A DNA stretch of 64,000 nt from Sophora flavescens (taxonomy: Eukaryota; Streptophyta; Magnoliopsida; Fabales; Fabaceae), in NCBI GenBank assembly GCA_030762895.1, contig JAUPTC010000016.1, positions 2,473,199 to 2,537,198 on the forward strand. Direction: 5' to 3'. The notes below the pieces were generated by a model. It made no database searches. It saw only the letters and a program-made list of their open reading frames with translations, and was not told the DNA's origin. Below are positions 1-10,758 of this stretch, piece after piece. Both the position numbers and the translations under genes were made by a program. The first letter of the stretch is position 1. Each line of letters starts with the position of its first letter.

Positions 1-172
1 AGATCCACATCAACAGTAGTTTCTCTTTATCTATATCCTCAGATTGATAAAAGTTCAAATCTTACTTATTATTTCTGTAATTCTTCTTCATCAACAAAGT
101 AATGCATGTTACAAGTGTATTTCCTAAGGGTATTTGATTATTGCCCCCTGCTGTTTTTTTTGTGGTTGCAAG

Positions 173-567
173 TGATCATGTGAAAAACAATAGCTTGATT
201 GGAAGTATTCCTGAAAACATAGGCAACTGTACTGCCTTCCAGGTCCTGTATGTAATCCAACCGAATGTTGGACTTTTCTATACCTTGTCTTGTATTATTT
301 GTAACCTCTTTAATGTCCTCCCTTGATTTCAGGGATTTATCCTACAACCAGCTAACTGGAGAGATACCATACAATATTGGATTTTTGCAAGTAGCAACCT
401 TGTACGTGTTGCATGATCCTTTATAACCTATTTCAATTTTTAATAAGAAGGATATTTGGTCTTCCACTTCCCTTCTATGGGAATTTCTTGATGGATTTGT
501 TTGATTTTTGTAGGTCATTGCAAGGCAATAAACTCTCTGGGCATATTCCGTCTAGGATCGGTCTCAT
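173..567 (+). pseudogene. ERECTA-like LRR receptor kinase fragment (three exons)
   Basis: Three consecutive exons of an ERECTA/ERECTA-LIKE receptor kinase are present: 173-247, 333-401 and 514-567. Each ends at a GT donor (gtatgt, gtacgt, gtaagc), the second and third follow clear AG acceptors, and the phases fit. The translated repeats include NNSLIGSIPENIGNCTAFQV, DLSYNQLTGEIPYNIGFLQV and LQGNKLSGHIPSRIGLM, which match the mid-ectodomain LRRs of ERECTA. ERECTA proteins are plasma-membrane receptors for EPF peptides in stomatal and organ growth control. Signal peptide, remaining LRRs, membrane segment and kinase are absent, so this cannot be a working receptor. Retained introns show DNA-level capture, not retroposition. 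The first exon carries three extra bases near its start compared with the family consensus. Confidence 0.85.
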
Positions 568-944
568 GTAAGCACTTGCTGTCTTGTAATTAAGCATTGT
601 TAGTTAGCAGTTTCTGAAACAAATTTAATGAAGTTTCATTGTTGACTTGAGGTTTTGGATGATGTTAAAACTGGGAAGCTTTAATATTATGAATCAGTTG
701 CTTGTATAATCTGTATATGATCAGTGTGCATGGCTGAAATATATGAAGTTTGCGGATTCCCTTATATACTTGGTTCCTTAATTTTTTCTCCCTAATTTTA
801 TGCATCTTTTTGCATATACATATTTACTTCAGAAGTACAGTGGAAGCAAGGGAACATTTGTATTGACTACAACAATTGTGGTTTTTTTGGTGTAGTTCAA
901 TATGCAGGAATGGATGTAAAAGTTAAGAAATATGTAAAATTAAA

Positions 945-1208
945 AAAAAAGGGGAATAGATAGCGTTTGTTATTAACAAACGCTATTTATAGTCTGACTT
1001 TAGATAGCGTTTGTTAATACAAACGCTATCTAAAGTCTGACTTTAGATAGCGTTTCCGTGTACAAACGCTATCTAAAGTCACCTATTAATAGCACTTCCT
1101 AAATGCTATCTTTGCTAACGAGTTTTAATAGCGATAGCATAGATAGCGGTTACAAACGCTATTAAAAGGCATACGGAAACGTTATCTAAAGTCTAATCTG
1201 TTGTAGTG
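945..1208. repeat. CACTA subterminal hairpin repeats and TIR
   Basis: The motif TAGATAGCGTTT and its complement AAACGCTATCTA alternate many times, giving stem-forming pairs such as 1007-1034. The outermost bases are the terminal inverted repeat. Such subterminal arrays are the usual binding sites for the CACTA-encoded DNA-binding protein. That they serve this role here is inference. Confidence 0.8.
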
Positions 1209-1582
1209 TTAGGAGGGGAAAACAAAAAAAATTATTGATGAATCAAATATACTAAGTCTTGTACAAGACTCATATAGCAGCCGAAATCTTACAAGGCAAT
1301 GGACACTATGGCTGCTTCATTTCCATATGCTATCTAGTGGCAAATTTATAGTTGTAAATAACCGACATTGTAAAGTCGGGTAATGACCATTAGAATTTGC
1401 TCTTTTTTTTTTCTCCCCCAACCCGAGCTCTGCTAGGGTTAGTGGCGGTCCCCCTCCAGATCTTTCTGGTCCCATCCCAACTCGTGTTGGCTCTCCCTAG
1501 GTCATCCTAGTTTCTCATCCCGGCCTCCCCCGGTCTCTTTTACCCTTTCCCCCTTGTCTTTTTGTTTCTTTGGCACTGTATC

Positions 1583-2836
1583 ATGGACCAGTGGAAGGAT
1601 GTTAATCTTTCAAAGGAGGAAGCAGAAGGCATTACAGTGGAAGAAAATGAAGGCTATGGTGAGGAGGTTTTCCGATGCACCCTAGCCGAGAAACTTTGGT
1701 CGGATAATCCCTACAACGTTAGAGCTTTCAAAACCACAATCGTCCAAGCCTGGAGTCTCAAAAACCCAGTTGAGATTCAAGATCTGAACAAAAATCTCTA
1801 CCTGTTTCGCTTCTCATCGAAGAAGGATGCCGATAATGTCCTAAAAGAGCTTTGATAGGAACCTTCTCATTCTCGAGAGGGTATCAGGGGAAGAGCAACC
1901 CTCTGAATTGGTAATGACCCATGGCAACTTCTGGGTTCGGATCTATGACCTCCCCTTGAAGTTGAGGTCGGAATCCATGGCGAAAAAATTGGGGATATCA
2001 TTGGATCCCATGCAGAAACTGATCCAAAGGAAGGAAACCGTCTGGGTCGCTTTCTTCGAGTCAAGGTCTCCATCGACTTAAGGAAGCCCCTCAAACGGGG
2101 CACCGTCATCAGGTACCAGGGTAGGAGCTTGAGGGTTTATTTCAAATACGAAAGACTCCCTACTTTCTGTTTTGCATGTGGGAGAATTGGGCACCAACTA
2201 AAAGATTGTGAAGAAATAGAGAATAATGATGAAGATGGGTATGAAGAACTAGATGAAAAAGAACAGGATTTTGGGCCCTGGTTAAGGGCATCCCCTCTAC
2301 CGAAAGTTACTGGGGAACAAAGGAAGGAAAATAGTTCGGGGTCTTGCAGTTGAAGTCTATTTGCCAACTCCAGCTACAGCAAGAATGAATCCTCGACTGA
2401 AGGGAAAGAGATGGACTCTGAAGTTGAGCAGAGGAAAGCAGCAGCTACTGAGGGAAGAACTATAGGTCCACCAAAGGAGATCAATGTGGAAGGGGGCAAG
2501 AATAATGATGATATTGAGAGTGTGGCTGAATCCCTGGGAGCTGTGGTTCTCTCAAAACTGGTTGAGGTCGAGAAAGGGAGCAAGGTGAAGGAGTCTGCTG
2601 GGAGGAAGAAGAAATGGGTTAGGCAGAAAAACCCCAGGAAAACAAAGGTCCCTAAAACCCCAATTCATGAAAAGGAATTGGGGAAAAGACATCTCATTGA
2701 TGTGGTCAACTTAGAAGGTGGAACCGAAGACCCCTTAGGAGGGGAGAAGAAGAGAAGACAGGATGTTGTGATGGCAGAAGGTAATGCTTCAAATCCAGAG
2801 GTGGTGTTGGAAAACCAACACCGCCTAGATCAATGA
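1583..2836 (+). pseudogene. LINE ORF1 (Gag-like, DUF4283 / CCHC zinc knuckle), broken
   Basis: The probable start is the ATG at 1583 (MDQWKDVNLSKEEAEG). The N-terminal part resembles the DUF4283 region of plant LINE and retroelement Gag-like proteins. The knuckle CFACGRIGHQLKDC (CX2CX4HX4C) lies at about 2168-2209, preceded by a typical LRVYFKYERLPTF stretch. The C-terminal half is charged and rich in K and E, as is usual for nucleic-acid-binding ORF1 proteins. In-frame stops occur at 1853-1855 and 2351-2353, and a frame change is needed around 1856-2110, so it cannot give a full protein. Its terminal TGA overlaps the ATG of ORF2. Confidence 0.75.
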
Positions 2837-5800
2837 AGATCCTTAGCTGGAATTGCAGGGGGTTGGGGAATCCCCGTGCAATTCGAGCCTTGTCAAGGCT
2901 CATCCGTTTGGAAAATCCCCAAATAGTCTTCCTGATGGAGACTAGATTAAAGGAGGCTGAAATGGAAAGAATCAGAATCAAGTGTGACTTTAACTCTTGT
3001 CTCACTGTAGAATGTAAGGGAAATGGTAGGGAAAGAGCGGGTGGCATTTCTTTATTATGGAAGGATCAGATGAAGGTTAATGTGTTAGGCTTCTCCCTTA
3101 ATCACATCATGGGTTCTTTTGAGGATGATCACGAAGGAGAGCAATGCTACTTTTCTGGAATCTACGGCCACCCAGAGGAACAAAACAAGTGGAAGACTTG
3201 GCACCTCATTCAGCTAATTGCTTCCCAAGAGGGGGAGAAGTGGGTGTGTTTCGGGGATCTCAATGACATTACATCCGCAAATGATAAGAGGGGAGGTCTT
3301 GCCAAGAGTTTTTCACAACTCTCCATTGGTAGACAGGCCTTGGAGCTATGTGGCCTGATTGATCTTGGTTTTTCAGGTCACCCCTACACTTGGACAAACG
3401 GTAGACAAGGATATGAGAACATCCAATGCAGGTTGGACAGAGGTTTGAGCTCCCAATCTTTTGTAAATAGATTCTCCCCTATAAATGTGCTCCACCTGCC
3501 CAGATGTGGCTCAGATCATGTACCCATTCTAATTGAGTTAGAAGCTTCTCCCAATAGTGGCTGGTCGAAAAAAGACAGAATCTTCAGGTTTGAAGACTGC
3601 TGGTCCCGTGATGAGAGGTGTGAAGAAGTGGTCCGGAGCAATTGGACGAGTGGGGGGCCTCACTGTCTTGAAAAACCGGGAGCTATGAAATCCCTGGACA
3701 GGGTTTTTGCTGAATATAGAGGAGGGGAAATCAGAAAGGAGATTAGAAGGATTGAGAGGAAGCTGAAGGATAATAGTGTGTGGTCCAGCTCGAAGGAAAA
3801 TGTAGAAATGTACAAGGACCTGGAAAGACAATATGCCGAGCTTCTCAAAACAGATGAAATCATTTGGAGGCAAAGGATCAGGGCAACTTGGCTGAAAGAG
3901 GGAGACACGAATACAAAGTTCTTTCATGGTAAGGCAAGCCAAAGGAGACAAACCAATATGATTAAAAAACTGAAGGACTCTAGTGGAGTGTGGTGGCATG
4001 GAGAAGGAAATATTGAGAGGCTTCTCACTGGCTACTTCTCTGAGCTACTCTCCACTTCTTTCCCAAATGATATTGAGAGGACCTGTGAGGTGGTCAAAGG
4101 GAAACTCTCAGATGATCATAGAGCTTGGTGTGCAAGGGTCTTCACGGAGGGAGAACTTATTGAAGCAATCAACCAGATGCATCCTCTGAAGTTTCCGGGT
4201 CCTGATGGCCTATCAGCCCTCTTCTTTTAGAAGTACTGGCATATTATGGGGGAAGATGTCAAGCAGCTGGTCCTTGGAATATTGAACCAAGAGAAAGTCC
4301 TGTACGAGATAAACAAAACCTTCCTTGTTTTAATCCCAAAAATCAAGAACCCAGCCTCCCCAAAGGACTTTAGGCCAATTAGCTTGTGCAATGTGGTGAT
4401 GAAGATGGTAACCAAGGTGATAGCTAATAGGCTTAAAGCCATCCTTCCAGACATCATTGATGAAGAGCAGAGTGCCTTTGTAAAAGGGAGGCTGATTACG
4501 GACAACGCTCTGATAGCCATGGAATGCTTTCATTGGATGAAGAAAAAGAAGAAAGGGAAAAAAGGAATGATGGCCCTGAAGCTGGACATGGCCAAGGCCT
4601 ATGACAGGATTGAATGGGACTTTGTCAAAGGCGTCCTCAGTGCAATGGGTTTCCCAGGTCAGTTCATTAGCCTAATTATGAGATGTATATCTTCTGTCTC
4701 CTACCAGATCCTCATCAATGGAAAGCCATCCAAACTTTTCTCCCCCGAAAGAGGGTTAAGGCAAGGGGACCCCATATCCCCTTACCTGTTTATCCTATGA
4801 GCGGATGTGCTATTAGGACTATTGTCTCAAGAAGCCAAGAAGAACAAGGTACATGGTATTAAGGTTGCTAGGAGAGCACCTGAGATCTCACATCTGTTTT
4901 TTTGCAGATGATAGCCTTTTGTTCTCTCGGGCTAATCTGACTGAAGCAGCAAGTATAATGAGAGTTCTATCAACCTACCAGACAACTTCTGGACAACGGG
5001 TCAATTTGGATAAGTCAGAGGCATCGTTTAGTCGAAATGTGCAAGATATGGATAAAGAAATGATCTGTAATCAGATGGGAATAAAGACTGTTATGTCTCA
5101 TACTAAATACCTGGGTCTCCCAGTTGTTTTTGACAGATCCAAGAAGGAGATTTTCTCCTTCGTCATTGATCGTGTTTGGAAGAAGCTAAAAGGCTGGAAG
5201 GAAAAATGCTTGTCAAGAGGCGGGAAGGAGATTCTTATTAAAGCTGTAGCACAGGCCATTCCCAACTTCATCATGAGCTGCTACAAGCTTCCCGAAGGCT
5301 GTTGCAGAGAGATAGAAGCTATGCTAGCAAAATTCTGGTGGGGATCAAAGGATGGAGAGAGGAAGCTTCACTGGTTGAGCTGGGAGTCACTATCGAAGGC
5401 AAAAAAGAAGGGAGGCATGGGTTTTAGAGGCTTTAGTGATTTCAACAAAGCCTTTTTAGGAAAACACTATTGGAGACTTCTGGTGGGGGAAGAGTCTTTG
5501 GTAGGAAGAGTTTTTAAGAGCCGATACCACCCAAGATGGTCCTTCATGGATGCAACTGAAGGCCACCTACCCAGTTACGCCTGGAGGAGTATTCTGAGTG
5601 CAAGGAGTGTGCTTGGGCAGGGGGTCAGGTGGGTGATTGGCAATGGTGGAAGGGTGAAAATATGGAAGGACAATTGGATACCATCTCAAGTTGGTTTCAA
5701 GGCCATAAGCCCGGTGAAAAATTTGAGCCCGGATGCACTAGTTAGCGAGCTGATTGATAGCCAGACAAAGCAATGGAAGAGGGAAACATTCCTATCTTGT

Positions 5801-6716
5801 TTCAACCTGTTTGAAGCGAAGCAAATCATAAGTATCCCTATTTCCTTTAGGCTACCTGAAGATAAGCTTGTGTGGCATTGGGAGAAAGATGGCGAGTATT
5901 CTGTGAGATCAGCATACCATCTACTGTGTGAGGCTCGGAAAAGATTCCTGCCTGGCCCTTCAATTGACCCGGTTGATCCTCTTTGGAAGGAGATTTGGTA
6001 TTCCCCTGTCCCCAACAGCATCAGGAATTTCCTGTGGAGTTTGGTGAAACTCATTCTCCCCACTCGCAGCAACTTGCGTAAGAAAGGTATGAACGTTGAT
6101 ACCTGTTGCCCCTTGTGCAATGATTCGGTTGAGACTAATGACCACCTTTTCATGCACTGTCAATTTGCAAAACTGGTCTGGTTCTCATCCCCTCTTGGGA
6201 TCCATACTCCAAACCATATGGACTTAAACATGTGGCTGCTGAAATGGTTGACTTGCAAGGACACTCTAGGCTCTCACTGCTCAAATACAACACTGGAAAA
6301 TCTGGCAGGCTCACAACCAAGTGCTTTTCAAGCAAAAAGATGCTAGGCCAGAGATGGTGTCCAAGGAAGCCAGGGCCTTTGTCTCTGAGTTCAACTAGGC
6401 CAACCCGAGACTTTCCAACCAAGAAAACCAGATTCTCATGCGAAGTCAGCAAGCCTCTAGCCCTGACTGCTTCACCATTCAAGTGGATGCTGGCTGCTTC
6501 GCGGATGGCAGTACTGGGTGGGACTGTGTTACAAAGAATAGGGAGGGCAGGGTCATCCTTGCATCCAGTAGAAAAGAAGTCACAACAACTGATCCTCTGC
6601 TAGCTGAAGCCCTGGGTGTTAGATGGGGCCTTCAATTAGCCATGGAACAACAGCTGGAAGAGGTGATTATCTTAACTGATGCATTGATGGTGGTAAACTG
6701 TATTAATGGTAAGTCC
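2833..6716 (+). pseudogene. LINE ORF2 (endonuclease, reverse transcriptase, RNase H), broken
   Basis: It starts MKILSWNCRGLGNPRAIRAL, the classic opening of a plant L1 APE-type endonuclease. Endonuclease signatures ETR, GDLND and GSDHVPI follow. The RT region has FRPISLCNV, RLITDN, KLDMAKAYDRIEWDF, GLRQGDPISPYLF and the catalytic FADDSLLF. A zf-RVT segment (WYSPVPNSIRNFLW...CPLC...H) and a partial RNase H (QVDAGCFADGS; LTDALMVVNC) complete it. Damage: stops at 4228-4230 and 4798-4800, a one-base shift in the seven-T run at 4897-4903 just before FADD, a frameshift at about 6260-6294, a stop at 6396-6398, and loss of the RNase H C terminus. It is inactive. Confidence 0.88.
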
Positions 6717-6747
6717 TTTATAGCCTATAAAGGTGCATAAATCCTAA

Positions 6748-7022
6748 AGAGGTGACCGTTCTAAAATCGACCGAGCTGCCGTCGAGACGTCAAACCTAAA
6801 GAGGCAAGTGCCTAAAGAGGTGACCGAGCTAAAATCGACCGAGCTGCCGTCGAGACGCCAGACCTAAAGAGGCAAGTGCCTAAAGAGGCTGACCGAGCTA
6901 AAGTCGACCGAGTTGAGGTCGAAATGCCGAGCCTATAAAGGTAAAAAACAACTTACTACCTAAAGAGTCTGACCAAGTTGAAGTTGACCGAGTTGAGGTC
7001 GAAATGTCAAGCCTACAACGGT
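6748..7022. repeat. Tandem repeat, four ~68-80 bp units
   Basis: Four imperfect units each begin CCTAAAGAG and contain a GTCGAnRYG-type segment (near 6751, 6812, 6880 and 6958). The first three are closest. The array abuts the LINE junction. It lies in the non-coding part of the Tat-type element. Confidence 0.75.
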
Positions 7023-7281
7023 AATAACACCTTAACTCTTGAAAATGTATTTCAAGGCCTAAGAAGGTGGGTAAGAACCTACAGGTATATCAAATTCTGA
7101 CTATTTCGACTAAATCGCGTAACACGCTGAAACTAAACAAGTACTAACTTAGAAAAATAGTTGTAAAAAGTAAGGTGCATGTCGGTCCATCAATAACCAT
7201 GGGCCAAGCCCAGAATACATAAGATTTCAAAATCAAAAGGGCATCGCCCAAAAACGTGTTTCCTAACCTACTAATACAAAT

Positions 7282-7887
7282 TCATGAGTCAAGGTCATCC
7301 TCGGCATTTGGAGGGAGGGTAGCAGGCTGGCCAGGTAGACCCACTTCACCTTCATCTTCGGGTCCCTCCTTGGCCGCTTTCCCCTCGCCCTCTTCACCTT
7401 GAGATACGGCCTCCTCATCCTCCAGCTCAGACAATGGAACTAGGATTCCATCTCGGTTAAAATCCTTGTCCACGTCAGCACAAGAGAAGTCAGCATTCAG
7501 ATTGAAATGCTGAAACTGCTTTACGGCTCGGGAAAAGCCATTAACATGCTCCCTCATGATAGAAGCCTCGGCTTCAGCCAGATAAGAACGGAGCCTCAGA
7601 TTCTCCTCCTTCTCGAATTCCAGCAACTTCCGCAACTCAAGACTGGCTTCCTTCTCGGCTTGAAACCCTTCCATGACCTTCGGAAGGTTGAGCCGGTCGG
7701 TTCTTTCCATTTCCAGCTCGGCCATAAGGGTGGTGTTACCTTTTTTCAGCTCTACCTTTTGGGTTTTCAATTGCCCAATTCGCCGAGCTTGCTCTTCACA
7801 CTTTGCCATGGCTTTTTCAAGCTCATCCCCAGTGCACAAAGTTCGGGCAGTTTCCGCCTTCATACTTTTCATTATTAGAAAGCTCAT
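7282..7887 (-). CDS. Antisense ORF of Tat-type element, coiled-coil C-terminal part
   Basis: An uninterrupted 201-residue frame runs opposite to the element's LTR promoter. Residues 20-115 are a charged heptad-like coiled coil (for example LEKAMAKCEEQARRIGQL). A segment HFNLNADFSCADVDKDF is followed by an acidic, P/G-rich tail. This layout resembles the C-terminal part of plant proteins annotated as putative gypsy-type transposon or transposase, which Tat-clade elements encode antisense. The N-terminal domain of those proteins is not seen upstream, so this is probably one exon or a remnant. Its function is unknown in the family. The inverted copy near 55030-55640 is frame-broken. Confidence 0.5.
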   Translation of the reverse strand: MSFLIMKSMKAETARTLCTGDELEKAMAKCEEQARRIGQLKTQKVELKKGNTTLMAELEMERTDRLNLPKVMEGFQAEKEASLELRKLLEFEKEENLRLRSYLAEAEASIMREHVNGFSRAVKQFQHFNLNADFSCADVDKDFNRDGILVPLSELEDEEAVSQGEEGEGKAAKEGPEDEGEVGLPGQPATLPPNAEDDLDS

Positions 7888-8460
7888 GGCTCGAAAAACA
7901 TGTAATGGAGGTGACTTAGAAGAGCATAAGCGACCGCAGCTTTCCTGCTCGCATCATGGCCCAATTCGAGTAAAAGCCGAGCATATGCTGGATTAATAAC
8001 TTGGGAACCCACTAAAGGGCCAGAGTTAAAATTGTCTAGCTAAGAACAAAGGGCAGAAGCCCAGAAAGCCGAGGTCGAGCATTGCTCCCTTGCACCAAAA
8101 ATCCGAGGTCGAGCTATGCTCCCTCGCACTACGCACCAGGAAAAGTCGAAGTCGAGCAATGTTTCCTTCCTCGCAATAAAAATCCTATGCCAAGCACAAC
8201 ATCTTCGCACCAAGATAAAGTCCACAACAGATCATGCATGTTAGAGATCCAGGATTCGAAGGAAATCCTGGTAGTGTTCAAAATAAGCCGGAATCCCAAG
8301 AAAGATTGGGCTCCGTACAAAAATCCGAGCAGTGCTCGGCCAAGCAAGACGATAACCCATGAAAGGCTTGGTTCTACAAAAAACAGATTTCCAAGCAATG
8401 CTTCTGCGAATCATAGTCCAAATTCCTTGGCACCAAAAAGTGTGTTAAGACATGCGGGTT

Positions 8461-9355
8461 GACATTTAAGCTCTTTCGCTTATTTCAAGCTCGGAGCTTG
8501 GGGGGCTAATGGGGATAAAGGAAGGATATTCTAGGAAATTACAGAGAAAGGATATCCCTTAGCCTACAGCTCGAAGAACTTGTAGAAAAACTATTTCCTC
8601 ATACAAATTGGAGAAGATATTGGGAAAGTTTATTTTGAGACACACCTTCAAGATCGGGAAAAATAATTCAAGGTCAAGTTCCTAAGTTAATGGGTATTTC
8701 AAAATCCACCAAAAGGGTTATGAGCTACTCGAAGAAAATGTCAAGAGCTCTCAAGAACTTCAAATACCGAGCTACATTCGGAAAAGGGTGAATCAAGTTC
8801 AAACTCTCAAGATAAGCATCTTGAAAGCATCAAAAATTAAATGCAAGCACCAAGGTAAATTCCTAATGACCGAGTTTGAACTTGACTCTTCAAAAGATTG
8901 GTTCGATCCCGAATCACTGATAAGTCGAATCTCAGCTACCAGCTTTTAACTTGTCTTAAACATAGGTAAGATTGAAGTATCTTATGTTCAGAACATGTTA
9001 CTGGCCAAGATGTGAACCTCAACCACTAAACTCGAGTACTGCCCGAGAGGTATTAGCCGAAGTAAGAGGATCTATGCAAATCCAGTACTTTATCAACCCC
9101 AAGGACAAGCTCAGCTTCATTCATAAAACTCTTTCACTTATTCTGAGCTCAAAGCTTGGGGAGCTTATATACTGATCGAGATGTTAAACTTGGCCACTAA
9201 GCCCACCAAACTAAAATGTTGGACGAGAAGTAAAACTAGATCTCCAAACCCAAACAATCAAAAGGAAATGATTACTAGACTCGCCCACCGAGTTCGCTGA
9301 ACTTAAGAATTGGCCGAAATGTGAAGCTCGGCAACTTGAAACGAGAAGCTCAGGC
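8461..9355. other. Non-coding Tat-type sequence with repeated polypurine modules
   Basis: No gene is recognisable here. Two copies of a module ending in a purine run (AGCTTGGGGGGCT near 8496, AAAGCTTGGGGAGCT near 9151) resemble the true polypurine tract at about 9958-9971. The stretch after each copy also partly matches the LTR start. Confidence 0.5.
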
Positions 9356-9605
9356 TCCCTACTCGGTTGAGCCCCGGCTCCTCACTCGGTTGAGCTCCAG
9401 CTCACGACTACTGGTTCGAGCTCAGGCTTCCTACTCGGTTGAGCCCCGGCTCCCCACTCGGTTGAGATTCAGCTCCCGACCACTCGGTTGAGCCCCGGCT
9501 CCCCACTCGGTTGAGCTCCGGCTCCCGACCACTCGGTTGAGCTCTAGCTCCCCACTTGGTTGAGCTCCGTCTCCTGACTACTCGATTGAGATCCGGCTCT
9601 CGACT
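9355..9605. repeat. GC-rich minisatellite, ~24-bp period
   Basis: About ten imperfect copies of CACTCGGTTGAGCYCCGGCT occur in a row, spaced 21-27 bp with occasional insertions. The array is non-coding although it leaves short open frames on both strands. The inverted arm holds a shortened version at about 53540-53700. Confidence 0.85.
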
Positions 9606-9957
9606 TATTATTTGAGCACGCAACTACATCGCAAGCCTTGGAAATGATGCCGTGAAGGCCACGCGTCAGCACAACACCAGTAATCACCTCCACCTCGACT
9701 TGCCTCGACTCCCACGAAAAAGCTTCCACGCCATCGGCTCAAAGCTTGGGGGGCTTGTGTATGAGACGAGATATAGAGTTCGGCACCCCGAAAGCATCAA
9801 GCTCGGTCACCCGAGCTGCTCACCGAGTTGGAGGATGTATATATATGTATAAACAATGAAGCTCGGCCAATCACCTCGCCGAGCCTAAAGACAAAAAGAT
9901 GAAACCAAGTTTCTGAGCTCGGCTAACATCATGAAAGCTTTTACGCTTTATTAGCTC

Positions 9958-9972
9958 AAAGCTTGGGGGGCT
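9958..9972 (+). promoter_or_regulatory. Polypurine tract of Tat-type element
   Basis: AAAGCTTGGGGGGCT directly precedes TGTGTACTGG, a plausible LTR start. It would prime plus-strand DNA synthesis in an active element. Sibling copies lie near 8496, 9151 and 9741. Confidence 0.55.
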
Positions 9973-10675
9973 TGTGTACTGGTCGAAGAGTGAAACCCGG
10001 CCACCGAGCTCGAATACCCGACCCAGTCCGGAAGTTAAAGATAATAAGTTAAAGATCACTTAATTAAGGGATAAGATATTAATATTAAATCCTGATATTA
10101 TCTGAAATAACCTTATCTGGTTAAAAGAGATAATATCCCTTAAATTAAGGAATCACATCTCAAAAGAGATTTAAGAGATAAATCAGATCTCTAAAAGATA
10201 TTTAAGAGATAAATCAGATCTCTAAAAGAGATTTAAGAGATAAATCAGGTCTCTAAGAGATAGGGGAATCCTATTATAAAAGGAGGAGTACCCATGATAG
10301 AAACTCACTTTTCACTGAACTCCGGTGTCTCTCTCTTAAGTGTATTAGAGAAACTAGCGTCGACCAAGATACTATCAAAGAGTCCTTGCTCCCTAGTATT
10401 CATCGGATACAAGATTAGGGGATCGAGATCACCGCACCACCAAGGGTTGAACCTAGAATTACGTCTGGCTTTGATTCCCATTGGGATACGTAGGACCGGA
10501 ATATCAGATTCTGTCAAGCCAAAGTCTAAAACAACCCCCATTGTCCACTCTTGGTATGCCGTTCTACGACGAGATTCCGGCAAGTCGGATCTCGGCAGGA
10601 ACAAAATCTATTATAAACTTGGTGTAAGTCTATATTATATACTTGGGTTAATTAGATACGTGAGTTGGATTTGAT
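9973..10675 (+). repeat. 3' LTR of Tat-type element
   Basis: It begins TGTGTACTGGTC after the polypurine tract. U3 holds three 31-bp direct repeats (10166-10196, 10197-10227, 10228-10258) just upstream of a TATA-like element, followed by a transcribed-looking R/U5 region. The right end is not certain; sequence shared with the Helitron copy starts between about 10650 and 10760. No partner LTR is in the window, so direct LTR comparison is not possible. Confidence 0.55.
10166..10283 (+). promoter_or_regulatory. LTR U3 repeats and TATA box
   Basis: Three 31-bp units built on GATTTAAGAGATAAATCAGA stand 14 bp before TATTATAAAAGG (10272-10283). Tandem U3 repeats next to TATA often act as enhancers in plant LTRs. 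That role is inferred here. Confidence 0.55.
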
Positions 10676-10758
10676 GATAAAAAGTAATAAGCATAAAGAC
10701 CATAAACAACATACATAGGAACAGTAGACATATGAACCATAAACAAAAAAAAAGCTGT

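Larger units (their letters stand above)
1..1208 (+). mobile_element. CACTA (En/Spm) element terminus with captured host DNA
   Basis: The terminus ends at 1208; its reverse complement begins CACTACAACAGATTAGAC, the same as the terminus at 20589. Inward of it, hairpin subterminal repeats (about 945-1208) and a stretch (about 858-945) match the internal sequence of the complete element at 20849-20945 in reverse orientation. From 1 to about 850 the sequence is ERECTA-like exons and introns that the complete element lacks. The rest of this element lies beyond the left edge. The + strand is given because CACTA genes in the related element point toward this terminus. Confidence 0.8.
1400..6716 (+). 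mobile_element. L1-like LINE (non-LTR retrotransposon), 3'-truncated
   Basis: A C/T-rich 5' leader (about 1400-1580) is followed by ORF1 with a zinc knuckle and ORF2 with endonuclease, reverse transcriptase, zf-RVT and RNase H. The RNase H domain is cut at about 6716, where Tat-type repeat sequence starts, so the 3' end and poly(A) tail are missing. The same junction occurs in the inverted arm near 56405, so it predates the duplication. The 1209-1399 stretch between the CACTA end and this leader has no recognisable content. Confidence 0.85.
6717..10675 (+). mobile_element. Tat-lineage Ty3/gypsy element, 3' portion
   Basis: Read on the + strand this looks like the 3' half of a Tat-type element: tandem subrepeats, an ORF on the opposite strand, more subrepeats, polypurine tract(s) and a promoter-bearing LTR. 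No gag or pol is present; the left end is cut at the LINE junction. An antisense ORF between pol and the 3' LTR is known for Tat-clade elements such as Grande and Retand. The inverted arm carries the same block at about 52530-56405 in a more eroded form. The right boundary with the Helitron is not resolved to the base. Confidence 0.6.

Noticed and set aside
1..860. A working ERECTA receptor gene
   Set aside because: Only three LRR exons are present, flanked by CACTA sequence; no kinase, membrane segment or signal peptide.
9355..9605. CRISPR-like array (regular short repeats)
   Set aside because: Repeats are contiguous and imperfect without unique spacers, in a plant retroelement; it is a minisatellite.
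10652..10655. Helitron 3' terminus (CTAA on the minus strand before T)
   Set aside because: No stable hairpin 10-12 bases upstream in either arm, so the terminus is left open.
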